From NCBI GenBank assembly GCA_947503835.1, contig CANNFM010000005.1, forward strand, positions 124,001-188,000: a stretch of DNA of 64,000 nt, in the 5' to 3' direction. The DNA is from an uncultured Aquimarina sp. Lineage in GTDB: Bacteria > Bacteroidota > Bacteroidia > Flavobacteriales > Flavobacteriaceae. Below are positions 1 through 9,590 of this stretch, in pieces (positions within the stretch are counted from its first letter, which is position 1; each line of letters begins with the position of its first letter). Made by a program: the position numbers and the translations under genes. The notes under the pieces are model-generated. The model made no database searches, was not told the origin of the DNA, and saw only the letters and a list, made by a program, of their open reading frames with translations.

Positions 1-457
1 AGAGCTATTAATCGAGTTTTGTGAAGATTTTGAGTATACTCCGGTAATATTTACTGCCTACCAGACTGTAGAGAAAGATAGGCTCCCTATATATCATACT
101 AATGTAATGATGGGTGTAGGCGAAACATTTGCAGTGGTATGTCTCGATTGTATCGACGATAAAAAAGAACGAAAAAACGTGGTTAATCATCTAAAGAATG
201 ATGGTAAGGAGATTATTGCAATCACTGAGGATCAAGTAAATCACTTTGCTGGTAATATGCTGCAAGTTGCAGGTTCAGAAGATAAGCGTTATCTTGTAAT
301 GTCATCGGCAGCATTTAATAGCTTAACTAAAGATCAAATAACTAAGATAAAAAAGCATTGTGAGATTCTGCATAGTGATCTTAATATAATAGAAACATTG
401 GGTGGTGGAAGTGCAAGATGCATGATGGCAGAAGTCTTTCTTCCTAAGGAACAATAA
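1..457 (+). CDS. CtlX-like amidinohydrolase (arginine deiminase-related), 3' part
   Basis: The open frame runs in from the left edge; the first whole codon is at base 2, so the start lies outside the window and about 151 C-terminal residues are visible. The segment resembles the C-terminal half of the guanidino-group-modifying superfamily (citrulline hydrolase CtlX, arginine deiminase, dimethylarginine hydrolase). It has the catalytic-type HTNV..G block near base 90 and a C-terminal GGGSARCM motif whose cysteine (codon at 419-421) is the expected nucleophile. The likely role is hydrolysis of citrulline or a related arginine derivative in the cytoplasm; the exact substrate cannot be read from this fragment. 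An Rrf2 regulator starts 5 bases downstream, so the two are probably co-transcribed. An internal ATG at 107 would cut the conserved fold and is not the start. Confidence 0.75.
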   Translation, partial: ELLIEFCEDFEYTPVIFTAYQTVEKDRLPIYHTNVMMGVGETFAVVCLDCIDDKKERKNVVNHLKNDGKEIIAITEDQVNHFAGNMLQVAGSEDKRYLVMSSAAFNSLTKDQITKIKKHCEILHSDLNIIETLGGGSARCMMAEVFLPKEQ

Positions 458-462
458 TATAT

Positions 463-873
463 ATGCTTTCAAAGAAAACAAAATATGGGCTTAAGGCGCT
501 TACTTATATTGCCAGGAAAAGGTGTGATCATCCTGTTCAAATATCTGAGATAGCCCAAAACGAAAATATTTCCCAAAAATTCTTAGAAAGTATATTATTA
601 ACCTTAAAGAAAAATGGTTTTTTAGGATCAAAAAAAGGAAAGGGAGGAGGGTATTATCTTATTAAAGAACCTAAAGATATTGTTATGGCTTCGATAATTA
701 GAGTTTTAGAAGGCCCTATTGCGATGTTACCTTGTGTAAGCCTTAATTTTTATGAAAAATGCGATGATTGCCCGGATGAAGACCGTTGTGCAGTACATAG
801 CCTAATGATTGAAGTAAGGGATAACACTTTAAAAGTTTTGGAAAACAAAACTTTGGCCGATTTTACAGATTGA
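463..873 (+). CDS. Rrf2-family transcriptional regulator
   Basis: A 136-residue protein with the Rrf2 winged-helix N-terminus (MLSKKTKYGLKALTYIA; recognition region ISQKFLESILLTLKKNGF followed by the GKGGGY wing). Four cysteines sit at residues 91, 100, 103 and 109 in the region where IscR, NsrR and CymR-like members either bind an iron-sulfur cluster or have lost it. The C-x8-C-x2-C-x5-C spacing differs from the three-cysteine IscR pattern, so cluster binding is plausible but unproven. It begins 5 bases after the amidinohydrolase gene and ends 4 bases before a convergent lipoprotein gene. Length is normal for the family. What it regulates is unknown; the upstream amidinohydrolase is the obvious candidate. 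Confidence 0.9.
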   Translation: MLSKKTKYGLKALTYIARKRCDHPVQISEIAQNENISQKFLESILLTLKKNGFLGSKKGKGGGYYLIKEPKDIVMASIIRVLEGPIAMLPCVSLNFYEKCDDCPDEDRCAVHSLMIEVRDNTLKVLENKTLADFTD

Positions 874-877
874 TTAC

Positions 878-1501
878 TTATTTTTCGACTATTCTTTTGT
901 ATATATGTGGGCCTCTAATCTTTCCCCATATTTGTTTTCCTTTTTTGTTGTAGCCCCTGTTCCAGATAGATATTTTATCATGGCTGATTACAAAATTACT
1001 AGAAATGTACTCGATTTTACCAGTAGTGCTAGGGCAAGACTTTTTCTTGGTTTTTCCTGAATATATAGTTGATGTATTTTTTTCGAAGTACACTTGGCAT
1101 CCTTCTCTTATTTCTAAACTATCCAAGGTCAATTGGTTAAAAATACGTTTGTCTTTCCATCCTATTTTATAGTCTTTGGCATTACGTATAATATAGCTTG
1201 TGTTTTTAAAAGTAAAAGAGTCTAGTCTTTCATAATTTAATATTCTTTGACTATAAATATAATTTTTCTCTTTCGCATCAGATACTTCAGAGTATATCCA
1301 ATACCCTGGTTTATCTTTCCAGATTTTAATATTTGTCAAATTTAGATGAGCAAACCCTGAGTCATTTTTGGCTTGCTCTTCATTAGAAAATTCCCCAGTT
1401 AATAATGATACTAAGTTATGTAATTCGGGATCTGTTACATCCTTAGAGTTACAACTAAAAAGTAAGGGTAGTATAAGAACAATACGTAAAAGTTGCTTCA
1501 T
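878..1501 (-). CDS. Hypothetical lipoprotein
   Basis: A 207-residue protein with a lipoprotein signal peptide: a short hydrophobic stretch and the lipobox LLFSC with the acylated Cys at residue 16. The mature part is polar, contains two further cysteines, and has the look of a small beta-rich domain. I do not recognise the family. It is the last gene of a leftward run that starts at 4599, 80 bases after the SDR gene, and it converges with the Rrf2 gene with only 4 bases between stop codons. Cell-envelope localisation is an inference from the signal peptide. Confidence 0.7.
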   Translation of the reverse strand: MKQLLRIVLILPLLFSCNSKDVTDPELHNLVSLLTGEFSNEEQAKNDSGFAHLNLTNIKIWKDKPGYWIYSEVSDAKEKNYIYSQRILNYERLDSFTFKNTSYIIRNAKDYKIGWKDKRIFNQLTLDSLEIREGCQVYFEKNTSTIYSGKTKKKSCPSTTGKIEYISSNFVISHDKISIWNRGYNKKGKQIWGKIRGPHIYKRIVEK

Positions 1502-1581
1502 TTAGTGGTTTTATTAAATATACGATAAAATGCAAAAAAATGCAATTTATCGATAGAACTAAACATTTTATCCTAGTAAAA

Positions 1582-3009
1582 TTAATTTTTTGATACAATC
1601 CTTCGTATCATCCCTCCAAAAATAAAGTAATGAAAAGGAACCATTAGATACCAATATATTCTTCCCGAAATCCCTTTTGGTCTAAAAGTAGCGGTTTGGT
1701 GCAGAATATTTTTTTCATCAATATCAAATTCTAACCAAGCTTCACCCGGGACTTTCATTTCTGCAAAGAGTAACAAGCGCTTATTACTTTTGTCTGCTAC
1801 TAATACCCTCCAAAAATCCAATGCGTCACCAGAGAAGATTTTATCGGGATGAGTTCTACCTCGTCTAAGTCCAACTCCTCCAAAAAATTTATCCATATAC
1901 CCTCTTGCCTTCCACATCCAATCGCCATAATACCATCCTGTTTTACCCCCAATAGCCCAAATGCGATCTATTACTTTGTCGGGATGTGTAACTTTTATTT
2001 TTTTCTTATCAGTAAGACAACCACGCTTCGGTACCGTTACGTAACGCTGAATATCCTTCTTGAACCGTCCGCTGATCATCGAATCTTTCCAGCTTGAAAC
2101 CACTTGATTTTGTTCGATTTTTATAAATGCCAGTTCTAAAGCTTTCGTATAAGACATGGGATAAAACCCTAATATTTCTTGTAAACGAGTGTCATTTGCA
2201 ATTACAGGAATCTTCATACTATCTACAAGATTCAAAGCTAGTTTGTATGATGTTGAGGTAACAAAATAGAGCCAATATGAAGATAGTTTTGGAGTCATTA
2301 CAGGAACGGTAATGATGAATGTTTTGATTCCCCTAACTTTTGCATATAATTTGAGCATTTGCTTGTACGTCAAAATATCAGGCCCACTAATATCAAAAGA
2401 CTCATTATAACAGTTGGTATTACCTAAAACTCCGGTCATGAAGCTTAATACATCTCTAATCGCAATGGGTTGCGTTTTGGTGTTTACCCATTTTGGAGTG
2501 ATCATTAAAGGCAATTTTTCACATAAATCACGAATAATTTCGAATGAAGAACTTCCAGACCCTACAATAATTCCTGATCTCAATACGGTAAGGTCGTAAT
2601 TTCCTTTATATAAAGTCTCTTCAACGTTTTTTCTTGACCACAAATGTTTCGAAAGGTTTTTTTCATTTACGATACCACTTAGATAAATAACCTGTTTAAT
2701 GTTTGTGTTTTCTACATATACATTGAAGTTTTTGGCCGACACTTCTTCTTTTTCATCAAAATCATCCGTAGAAGAACTCATTGAATGAATGAGATAGTAT
2801 GCAGAATCTATATTCTTTGGTATTTTTTTCGGATCTGGCTTTTCAAGGAAATCAATTTCTATGATATCAACTTTATGTCTCATTTCTAAATCAATAGAAA
2901 GTCGATTCTTGTCTCTAACACAGCAAATAACCTCATGACCGGCGTCTATTAATAAAGGTAATAACCTCAATCCAATATATCCATTAGCTCCAGTAAGAAG
3001 AATGCGCAT
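1582..3009 (-). CDS. SDR-family NAD(P)-binding protein with C-terminal DUF2867
   Basis: A 475-residue protein. The N-terminal half is an atypical short-chain dehydrogenase/epimerase fold with the dinucleotide motif TGANGYIG at residues 6-13 and the YYLIHSM stretch seen in YbjT-like proteins. The C-terminal third, from about residue 330 (KVIDRIWAIGG, WYYGDWMWKARG, GRTHPDKIFSGDALDFWRV), matches the DUF2867 region usually fused to it; the last 20 residues are hydrophobic and may touch the membrane. It probably acts on an NAD(P)H-linked reduction, but no substrate is known to me. It lies 28 bases downstream of the GH53 gene on the same strand. Confidence 0.8.
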   Translation of the reverse strand: MRILLTGANGYIGLRLLPLLIDAGHEVICCVRDKNRLSIDLEMRHKVDIIEIDFLEKPDPKKIPKNIDSAYYLIHSMSSSTDDFDEKEEVSAKNFNVYVENTNIKQVIYLSGIVNEKNLSKHLWSRKNVEETLYKGNYDLTVLRSGIIVGSGSSSFEIIRDLCEKLPLMITPKWVNTKTQPIAIRDVLSFMTGVLGNTNCYNESFDISGPDILTYKQMLKLYAKVRGIKTFIITVPVMTPKLSSYWLYFVTSTSYKLALNLVDSMKIPVIANDTRLQEILGFYPMSYTKALELAFIKIEQNQVVSSWKDSMISGRFKKDIQRYVTVPKRGCLTDKKKIKVTHPDKVIDRIWAIGGKTGWYYGDWMWKARGYMDKFFGGVGLRRGRTHPDKIFSGDALDFWRVLVADKSNKRLLLFAEMKVPGEAWLEFDIDEKNILHQTATFRPKGISGRIYWYLMVPFHYFIFGGMIRRIVSKN

Positions 3010-3037
3010 ATTTTTTTATGTATAAGTTACGAAGAAA

Positions 3038-4171
3038 TTAGTTGTTAATAAAGACCTCAATAGCTGGTAATGCATTAAAATTAAAATCAAACAAGCATTG
3101 ATTCTCCCATGAAGACCCTTGGGTAGAGGTATTTTGGTTACTCTCGAATGCAATCCAATCTGGCGCCCAATAACAAAAGCCAAGACCATGATTGTTAGGA
3201 ATGTTTTTGGCGATATGCACGATCCAGTTTAAGTATTCTTTTTGTCCAGCCGGAGTAGCTGGGAATCGAGATAAAATCTGATCACTTTGTCCAATAAAAT
3301 TAGTTTGATTGTCATTCCAATTTAAAGTGAAGGGATATGATATTTCGGTAAATAGAATATCTTTATCAAAAGTAGTTGCAAGATCATTGACACTATTTTG
3401 AAAATCTGTCAAATTTTTACCATGAAACTGAGGGTAATAGGAAAGCCCAATAATATCATAGTTGCCCTTATTTTCTTCGAACTTTTCAAAAAATAGCTTG
3501 GCTTCTGAAAAACCTGCGATATGGATCATTGTTTTTATGTTACTATCGACTTCTTTTATTGCTCGATATCCTTGATTTGAGAGCTCGACATAAAATGGCC
3601 AATTATCTATAAATTCATTCCATACTTTACCATAGTTCCATAAAAAACCAGAGTTGGTTTCGTTACCAATTTGAACTATGTCGGGAGGGGTTCCTTGATT
3701 TTTTAATTCTTGTATCACCCGTTTGGTATAATTATAAACAGTGTTTTTGATTTCAGAATTATTTAGGGCATTCCAGGATGCCGGTGGCTTTTGATTAGCT
3801 GGATCTGCCCATGTATCAGAATAATGAATATCTAACAAAAAATCAGCGCCTCTTGATTTTATCTTTAATGCATAGTTTTTTACTTTTTCTAAAGAATTTA
3901 TACCATTCTCAGGGGTATGCCACAAGCGCAGTCGTATTAGATTTGTTCCTTTCGAAGTAACATATTCTAATACATTGATTGGATTTCCGTTTTGATCACT
4001 ATACTCTAGATTATAGGATTCGAGCTCTGATTGAAAAGATAAATCCATTCCGGTATAAAATGTCTTTTCTACTACGGGATCAGGGTTTAGCACTACCTCT
4101 TCTTTGGAGTCATCCCCAGAGCATCCAATAATGGCTATAACAAACAAGAATAGTAGTGTTTTTTTTATCAT
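3038..4171 (-). CDS. GH53 endo-beta-1,4-galactanase, lipoprotein
   Basis: A 377-residue glycoside hydrolase family 53 enzyme. A lipobox (AIIGC, Cys 17) indicates a surface or periplasmic lipoprotein. The (beta/alpha)8 barrel starts with FYTGMDLS near residue 38. Visible signatures are LIRLRLWHTP, FLLDIHYSDTWADPANQKPP, IVQIGNETNSG (acid/base Glu 171) and ILFTEISYP (nucleophile Glu 276). The family cleaves beta-1,4-galactan side chains of pectin or arabinogalactan. It has no SusC/SusD or other glycan genes next to it, so it is an orphan rather than part of a PUL. Its start overlaps the end of the 143-residue upstream gene by 4 bases, indicating translational coupling. Confidence 0.93.
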   Translation of the reverse strand: MIKKTLLFLFVIAIIGCSGDDSKEEVVLNPDPVVEKTFYTGMDLSFQSELESYNLEYSDQNGNPINVLEYVTSKGTNLIRLRLWHTPENGINSLEKVKNYALKIKSRGADFLLDIHYSDTWADPANQKPPASWNALNNSEIKNTVYNYTKRVIQELKNQGTPPDIVQIGNETNSGFLWNYGKVWNEFIDNWPFYVELSNQGYRAIKEVDSNIKTMIHIAGFSEAKLFFEKFEENKGNYDIIGLSYYPQFHGKNLTDFQNSVNDLATTFDKDILFTEISYPFTLNWNDNQTNFIGQSDQILSRFPATPAGQKEYLNWIVHIAKNIPNNHGLGFCYWAPDWIAFESNQNTSTQGSSWENQCLFDFNFNALPAIEVFINN

Positions 4172-4599
4172 AGGTCTTCAATATTTGTAGGCTGATTATC
4201 GGTCTTGTAAGCTACTACTTTTTTTACAAAAGCGTGTATTGCTTTATCTTTTCTAGTAGCTCTAAACTTTATAAAATAATGGTCTTTATAAATTGAATAT
4301 TCTTCAGCCTTTCCCTTATGAAGATTTAGCTTATAAAACGGAATGATTAAAAGATAGGTTTCTAATCGTACACCGAAACCAACTAAAATTCCTTTTGGGC
4401 GTAGTTCAATATTACAAGTTTTGGTACTGTTATCAAGGATTAATAAGTTATGGATTTCTATACTGCTCGTTGTAATATAAAGCTTGGGTGATCCAATACC
4501 TCCTAGTTTTATTCGCTCTATCAAAGTAAAAGGAGGGCCAACTTCATTATTTATTCTCCTAATTAACTCAGGATCTTTATAGGAGTTATTGATTAGCAT
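4168..4599 (-). CDS. Conserved-looking hypothetical protein
   Basis: A 143-residue protein without a signal peptide or membrane segment. The pattern of alternating hydrophobic and charged residues suggests a compact beta-rich, PH-like domain, but no family is recognised. It is the first gene of the leftward group, is divergent from argS with 89 bases between starts, and overlaps the GH53 start by 4 bases (ATGA). The overlap argues that it is genuinely translated. Confidence 0.65.
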   Translation of the reverse strand: MLINNSYKDPELIRRINNEVGPPFTLIERIKLGGIGSPKLYITTSSIEIHNLLILDNSTKTCNIELRPKGILVGFGVRLETYLLIIPFYKLNLHKGKAEEYSIYKDHYFIKFRATRKDKAIHAFVKKVVAYKTDNQPTNIEDL

Positions 4600-4662
4600 T
4601 CTTTTTTATAACAAGATAACGAAATCATACTAAAACGCGTAGTGAGACACTATTATTTCTAT

Positions 4663-4670
4663 TATCTTTG
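4663..4670 (+). promoter_or_regulatory. Probable -7 box of the argS promoter
   Basis: TATCTTTG matches the Bacteroidota -7 consensus TAnnTTTG and lies 18 bases before the argS ATG, implying a leader of only about a dozen bases. No clear TTTG -33 element is visible at the usual spacing. Confidence 0.5.
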
Positions 4671-4688
4671 CAGCTTAATTTTTAGAAG

Positions 4689-6467
4689 ATGAGTTTACAA
4701 CATACCATTTCAGAAAACGTAAAAACGGCAATACACGAGTTGTATAATGCCAATCTGGAATCTGTAGAATTACAAGCTACTCGTAAAGAATTCGAAGGGG
4801 ATATAACCGTAGTAATTTTTCCGATGCTTCGCGTAGTTAAGGGAAATCCGGTTCAAATAGGTGAAGCTGTAGGTAAACTTCTTGTTGATAATGTTGAAGA
4901 AATTAAAAGTTATAATGTAGTTAAGGGGTTTTTAAATCTTGTAATTTCAGATTCTTACTACCTTGATTTTTTTGCAAACATAAAAGATGACCAATATTTT
5001 GGATTTGGCACTTCAGTAGAAAATGATAAGGCAGTTATGGTAGAGTATTCTTCTCCTAATACCAACAAACCATTACATCTTGGGCATATTAGAAACATTC
5101 TTTTGGGATATTCTGTGGCCGAAATTATTAAGGCAAGTGGTAAAAAGGTATATAAAACCCAGATTATTAATGATAGAGGGATACATATTTGTAAAAGTAT
5201 GCTTGCCTGGAAAATGTTTGGAAAAGGAGAAACTCCTGAGTCTACAGGTCTTAAAGGAGATAAGTTGGTGGGGAACTATTATGTGAAATTTGATCAAATT
5301 TATAAAAGTCAGATTGCAGAATTAGAAACTCAAGGAAAATCTAAAGAAGAAGCGAAAAAAGAAGCCCCAATTTTGATTGAAGCTCAAGAAATGCTTAGAA
5401 AATGGGAAACAGGAGATCCAGAAGTAGTAAAACTCTGGAAAACGATGAATGAATGGGTGTATGCAGGTTTTGACCAGACCTATAACACCGTTGGAGTAGA
5501 TTTTGATAGCTATTATTATGAAAGTAATACCTATTTGCTAGGTAAAGATAATATTGAAGAAGGCCTTGCAAAAGGAGTCTTTTTTAAAAAAGAAGACGGA
5601 TCCGTTTGGTGCGATTTAACTGATGAAGGACTTGATGAAAAATTAGTATTGCGTAGCGATGGGACTTCGGTATACATGACACAAGATATTGGCACCGCTA
5701 TACAACGTGTTAAGGATAACCCCGATGTTGGTGGAATGATCTATACCGTTGGTAACGAGCAGGATTATCATTTTAAAGTATTGTTTCTAATTTTAAAGAA
5801 ACTAGGATACGACTGGGCAAAGAATTTACACCACCTAAGTTATGGAATGGTAGATTTACCAAGCGGAAAAATGAAGAGTAGAGAGGGTACTGTAGTCGAT
5901 GCAGATGACTTGATCGAAGAAATGATTAAAACTGCAAGTGAAATATCTAAGGAACTGGGTAAACTAGATGGATACACAGAAGAGGAAAGAACTACGATAT
6001 ATAATACCATTGGTCTAGGTGCGCTAAAGTATTTTATTCTAAAAGTAGACCCTAAAAAGCGTATTCTTTTTAATCCTGAAGAATCTGTCGACTTTCAAGG
6101 GAATACAGGCCCCTTTATTCAATATACGTATGCTAGAGTTCAGGCAATTCTTCGTAAAGCAGATTTTGAGTATACCAAAACGATTAACGATATTACTTTG
6201 CACCCAAAAGAAAAAGAACTTATTAAACAACTTGAACTATATCCAGAAATCATACAAAATGCAGCTAATGAGCTTAGCCCTGCTATAATTGCTAATTATA
6301 CCTATGACCTAGTGAAAAGTTATAATTCTTTCTTTCAGAATGTGTCTATATTTGGAGCAGATTCTGATCAGGAAAAAATGTTTAGAGTACAACTTTCAAA
6401 TTCGGTAGGTAATACAATTAAATCGGCATTTAAACTTTTGGGAATCAATGTTCCGGATAGAATGTAA
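4689..6467 (+). CDS. argS: Arginyl-tRNA synthetase
   Basis: A 592-residue class Ia aminoacyl-tRNA synthetase that charges tRNA-Arg with arginine in the cytoplasm. The N-terminal additional domain covers about residues 1-110. The HIGH motif is HLGH at 130-133 in SSPNTNKPLHLGHIRN, and the KMSKS equivalent is KMKSR around residue 394 (DLPSGKMKSREGT). The DALR anticodon-binding domain ends the protein, finishing in the usual (V)PDRM tail. Length is typical. It is monocistronic by position, divergent from the hypothetical gene at 4599. Confidence 0.98.
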   Translation: MSLQHTISENVKTAIHELYNANLESVELQATRKEFEGDITVVIFPMLRVVKGNPVQIGEAVGKLLVDNVEEIKSYNVVKGFLNLVISDSYYLDFFANIKDDQYFGFGTSVENDKAVMVEYSSPNTNKPLHLGHIRNILLGYSVAEIIKASGKKVYKTQIINDRGIHICKSMLAWKMFGKGETPESTGLKGDKLVGNYYVKFDQIYKSQIAELETQGKSKEEAKKEAPILIEAQEMLRKWETGDPEVVKLWKTMNEWVYAGFDQTYNTVGVDFDSYYYESNTYLLGKDNIEEGLAKGVFFKKEDGSVWCDLTDEGLDEKLVLRSDGTSVYMTQDIGTAIQRVKDNPDVGGMIYTVGNEQDYHFKVLFLILKKLGYDWAKNLHHLSYGMVDLPSGKMKSREGTVVDADDLIEEMIKTASEISKELGKLDGYTEEERTTIYNTIGLGALKYFILKVDPKKRILFNPEESVDFQGNTGPFIQYTYARVQAILRKADFEYTKTINDITLHPKEKELIKQLELYPEIIQNAANELSPAIIANYTYDLVKSYNSFFQNVSIFGADSDQEKMFRVQLSNSVGNTIKSAFKLLGINVPDRM

Positions 6468-6610
6468 TAAAAACCGTTGATTTATTTTGAAAACTCGATA
6501 ATTATTGGTAATTAGTGTTGTACAACGAATTTTTAGTCATTTTATCCGAAGAGAAGAAGAAAAATAGAAGTTGACTGTTGTTAAAGCAACCAGTTTTATA
6601 TTTTAGTAGT

Positions 6611-7084
6611 ATGAAGCATCAAATAAGTAGAGCAACCGATATCGATTTGCCATTAATGCAACGTTTATTTTATCAAACGGTGACTACTTATGGTGCTATG
6701 TTATTTACTAAAACTGAAATTAAAATATACTCTCGACTAGCTACCAATACGTTGTATTGGCAAAAAAAATTTAAAAAAGACTTCATTTATAATGCAAAGC
6801 TTAATGGAGAAATTGTAGGCTCGTTCTCTATGGATGCATTTGGTAATATAGAGTACGTTTTTGTGCACCAGAATTATCAAGGACATGGTATTGCCAAGGA
6901 TTTGTATGAAACTATAGAAGAAGTGGCAAAACAATCCAATATTCAAACGCTGACAACTCAAATCAATATGCTCACTAAACCTTTTTTTGAAAGAAATGGA
7001 TTTGAGATTATTAAAAATGAAGTAGAAGTTGTTGGAGGCGAAAAGATAATAAGTTATAGTGGAGTTAAACACCTTAAAAGTTGA
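6611..7084 (+). CDS. GNAT-family N-acetyltransferase
   Basis: A 157-residue acetyltransferase of the GCN5 fold. The ATG at 6611 (MKHQISRATDIDLPLMQRL) is chosen because the frame upstream only offers a TTG at 6578 with non-conserved residues. The middle part carries the acetyl-CoA-binding region (IEYVFVHQNYQGHGIAKDLYETIEEVAK), with QGHG as the pyrophosphate loop, and the C-terminus ends with the FFERNGFEIIKNE element typical of the family. The acceptor substrate is unknown. Its last 11 bases overlap the end of the convergent TonB-receptor gene. Confidence 0.88.
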   Translation: MKHQISRATDIDLPLMQRLFYQTVTTYGAMLFTKTEIKIYSRLATNTLYWQKKFKKDFIYNAKLNGEIVGSFSMDAFGNIEYVFVHQNYQGHGIAKDLYETIEEVAKQSNIQTLTTQINMLTKPFFERNGFEIIKNEVEVVGGEKIISYSGVKHLKS

Positions 7085-9590
7085 TCCTGATAACTGCATT
7101 AGGGGTAAAGCCTAAGCCAAATTCTTTGACTTCTTCCGCAGTATTTTCTGTAGTAACTTTATAGTAATTATTGACAATGTTTTCCTGACTTAGGATATTC
7201 CATATCGAAATTCCTGCCATACCCTTAATTTTAGTATTGATTTTGAAATTGTATGTAGCTGAAGCATCCCATCGAATATAATCTTTTAATATACTTCGAT
7301 TTGGATCTTGATAATTGATGTTATTGTTTTCTATCTCATTACCAGGAATAGGTTGTGTGGTCGGTTTACCACTATGCCAGTTTAAACCACTAGAGAATTT
7401 AAAATTTTCTAATGTATACGTAATAGCAAAATTAATATTATGCGTTATGTCGATATTATTTGGGAAATCAATCTCAAAGAGTCTATTAAAAGTATACTCG
7501 TTTTTGCCATATGAATAACTAAACCATGTGCTGAAATTTTTTAACCTTTTGTTTATCAAAAAATCAATCCCTCTAACGGTATAACTTCCATGATCTCGTA
7601 TAAATTCGAATTGGTTTTGAAACCCTTGGCTTTGGCTTATAATACCATCAACGTTTTTATAATATACATCAGTACTAATTAACCAATTATTGTGATTGTA
7701 ATTTAACCCCAAAGAAATTTGTTCACTTTTAAGTATGGGAATGTCTTGATCATTAGAAAGTATCCATTTTCTGTTTTCTACTCCTAAAAAATCATTTTGA
7801 GATTCGATAATTTGACTAGTTACCTGGCTTTTTAATTCGCCAAGAGCTTCAATAGTAAAATGGTTATAAAATCTATGGTTAAAACTTATACGAGGTTCGA
7901 AAAAATAGTCATTAAATTTATCAAAATGATTAAGGCGAAAACCTAGGTTAAGATGAGTGTTATCATTTTTCGATTTGTATTCAATTTCAGAAAAAAGGCT
8001 ATTAGTACGAATAACTTCTTTGGTAAAATCCCTAAAAGTAGGGTTGCTAACATCTCTAAGATTAGATATTCCGGTTTCATTAAATTGGTATCCGGTTTTT
8101 AGATTAAAATTAGTATTTAACTTAAGTAAGCTATTTACCTTAAAACCGCTTTCCATTACCTCATTTTTTTGCAATAAACGTTGATTGTTTAGGATGTCAG
8201 AATTGAAGGCCTCTAGATCATAGTTTGTACCATAAATAAGTAATTCACTTTTAAAAACTTCATTCCAATTTCTTTGATACGATATACTCCCGGCACTATT
8301 GTTTTGTTTTATACTACTTTCTCTGGCTATATTTATTTGATCAATTAAGGTATTTTCTTCAAAAATGAGATCATTTCTAATGAGTAAAGCATTTATTTTG
8401 AGTAAATCTTTCGGGCTTAATTGGTACAACCATCGTAGACTGGTATCATAAAATGAAAATTCATCTTCTGTATTAAAAACATCTTCGGCGGTGTTTACTA
8501 CTTCAGAATTCTGAAAAACTTTATCAAAAAACTGCATATATGTTGGGGTTTCTACTAACTCACTTATTGATTTTCGTACAGATAATTGTAAAGATGATTT
8601 TTTGCCTAATGGAGTATCAATATAAGCATCTGCACTTATCATATTGATGCCTAAACTGGCATCTAGGTTTTGATTAATTTCATTTGTTGTATTCATGGCA
8701 ATAACGCTAGAAACACCATCTCCATAGCTAGCACTAGTCCCATTTTTGATCAACTGAACATTTTTTGTTAGATAGGGGTTAAATGCCGAAATAAGACCAA
8801 AAAAATGACCAGATTGGTACATCTTAATTCCATCCCAGAGAATAAGATTTTGATCATTAGTCCCCCCTCTTACATTAATATCAGAGACAGTTTCCTCTAC
8901 ACTTAGTATACCGGGCAACGCTTGTATAGTTTGCAATAAATCTGGCTCAATAAGCCCGGGGAGTATACCAAAATCGGTATAATCGATGATAATAGATCCA
9001 TCTGATTTCTTATCGATTCCTTTTACTAAATAATCATTAAGTATTACTTCTGTTAAGTATTGAACTTCTGGAGTAAGATAAAGTATCGTACAGGGAGTGT
9101 TTAAAAGATCTTTAGCAGAAATAATCAGGGGTTTATACCCTATAAAGTTAATTTTTATAAGCTCTTCGGGGTTTTCAACAACAAATCTAAATGCTCCGTT
9201 TTTATCGCTAATTGTAGAGTTAGTCGTAGTCCGTATGCTTGCGTTTACTAACTCCTTATCATCTGTGAGAGATTTTAGAACTCCACAGACTTCATTTTTT
9301 TCGCTTTTACGACTAAGGGCAATATTCTTAGCATCTAAAAAAGTGTATTCGAGAGGAGTATTACGTCTTAAATATTCAATGGTATTTTTAAGATTTAATG
9401 TATCAGAGGGTTTTTCAATTTGTATTCCCTCGATATCATCATCTATATAAGAAAAGCCACAATCAAATTTTTCCTGAATTTGGTTTAATATTGAAAAAAG
9501 TGATAAAGAATCCTGTTCTGACTGTGAGTAAGTCTGATATAAAGCAAAAAAAAACGTAATAAGTAAAGCTGTGATTTTGGTTTTGATCAC
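7074..9590 (-). CDS. TonB-dependent receptor with STN signalling domain
   Basis: An 838-residue outer-membrane receptor. Order of parts: signal peptide (cleavage after about residue 22), secretin/TonB N-terminal STN domain (about 25-95), a carboxypeptidase-regulatory-like beta-sandwich (about 100-180), plug (about 205-310, with NVRGGTNDQNLILWDGIKMY), and beta-barrel ending in a terminal Phe. The STN domain marks it as a transducer that passes a substrate signal to FecR. It follows fecR with a 4-base overlap, completing a sigma/anti-sigma/receptor trio. The imported ligand cannot be told. Unlike the receptor at 53873 it has no SusD partner. Confidence 0.95.
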   Translation of the reverse strand: MIKTKITALLITFFFALYQTYSQSEQDSLSLFSILNQIQEKFDCGFSYIDDDIEGIQIEKPSDTLNLKNTIEYLRRNTPLEYTFLDAKNIALSRKSEKNEVCGVLKSLTDDKELVNASIRTTTNSTISDKNGAFRFVVENPEELIKINFIGYKPLIISAKDLLNTPCTILYLTPEVQYLTEVILNDYLVKGIDKKSDGSIIIDYTDFGILPGLIEPDLLQTIQALPGILSVEETVSDINVRGGTNDQNLILWDGIKMYQSGHFFGLISAFNPYLTKNVQLIKNGTSASYGDGVSSVIAMNTTNEINQNLDASLGINMISADAYIDTPLGKKSSLQLSVRKSISELVETPTYMQFFDKVFQNSEVVNTAEDVFNTEDEFSFYDTSLRWLYQLSPKDLLKINALLIRNDLIFEENTLIDQINIARESSIKQNNSAGSISYQRNWNEVFKSELLIYGTNYDLEAFNSDILNNQRLLQKNEVMESGFKVNSLLKLNTNFNLKTGYQFNETGISNLRDVSNPTFRDFTKEVIRTNSLFSEIEYKSKNDNTHLNLGFRLNHFDKFNDYFFEPRISFNHRFYNHFTIEALGELKSQVTSQIIESQNDFLGVENRKWILSNDQDIPILKSEQISLGLNYNHNNWLISTDVYYKNVDGIISQSQGFQNQFEFIRDHGSYTVRGIDFLINKRLKNFSTWFSYSYGKNEYTFNRLFEIDFPNNIDITHNINFAITYTLENFKFSSGLNWHSGKPTTQPIPGNEIENNNINYQDPNRSILKDYIRWDASATYNFKINTKIKGMAGISIWNILSQENIVNNYYKVTTENTAEEVKEFGLGFTPNAVIRINF

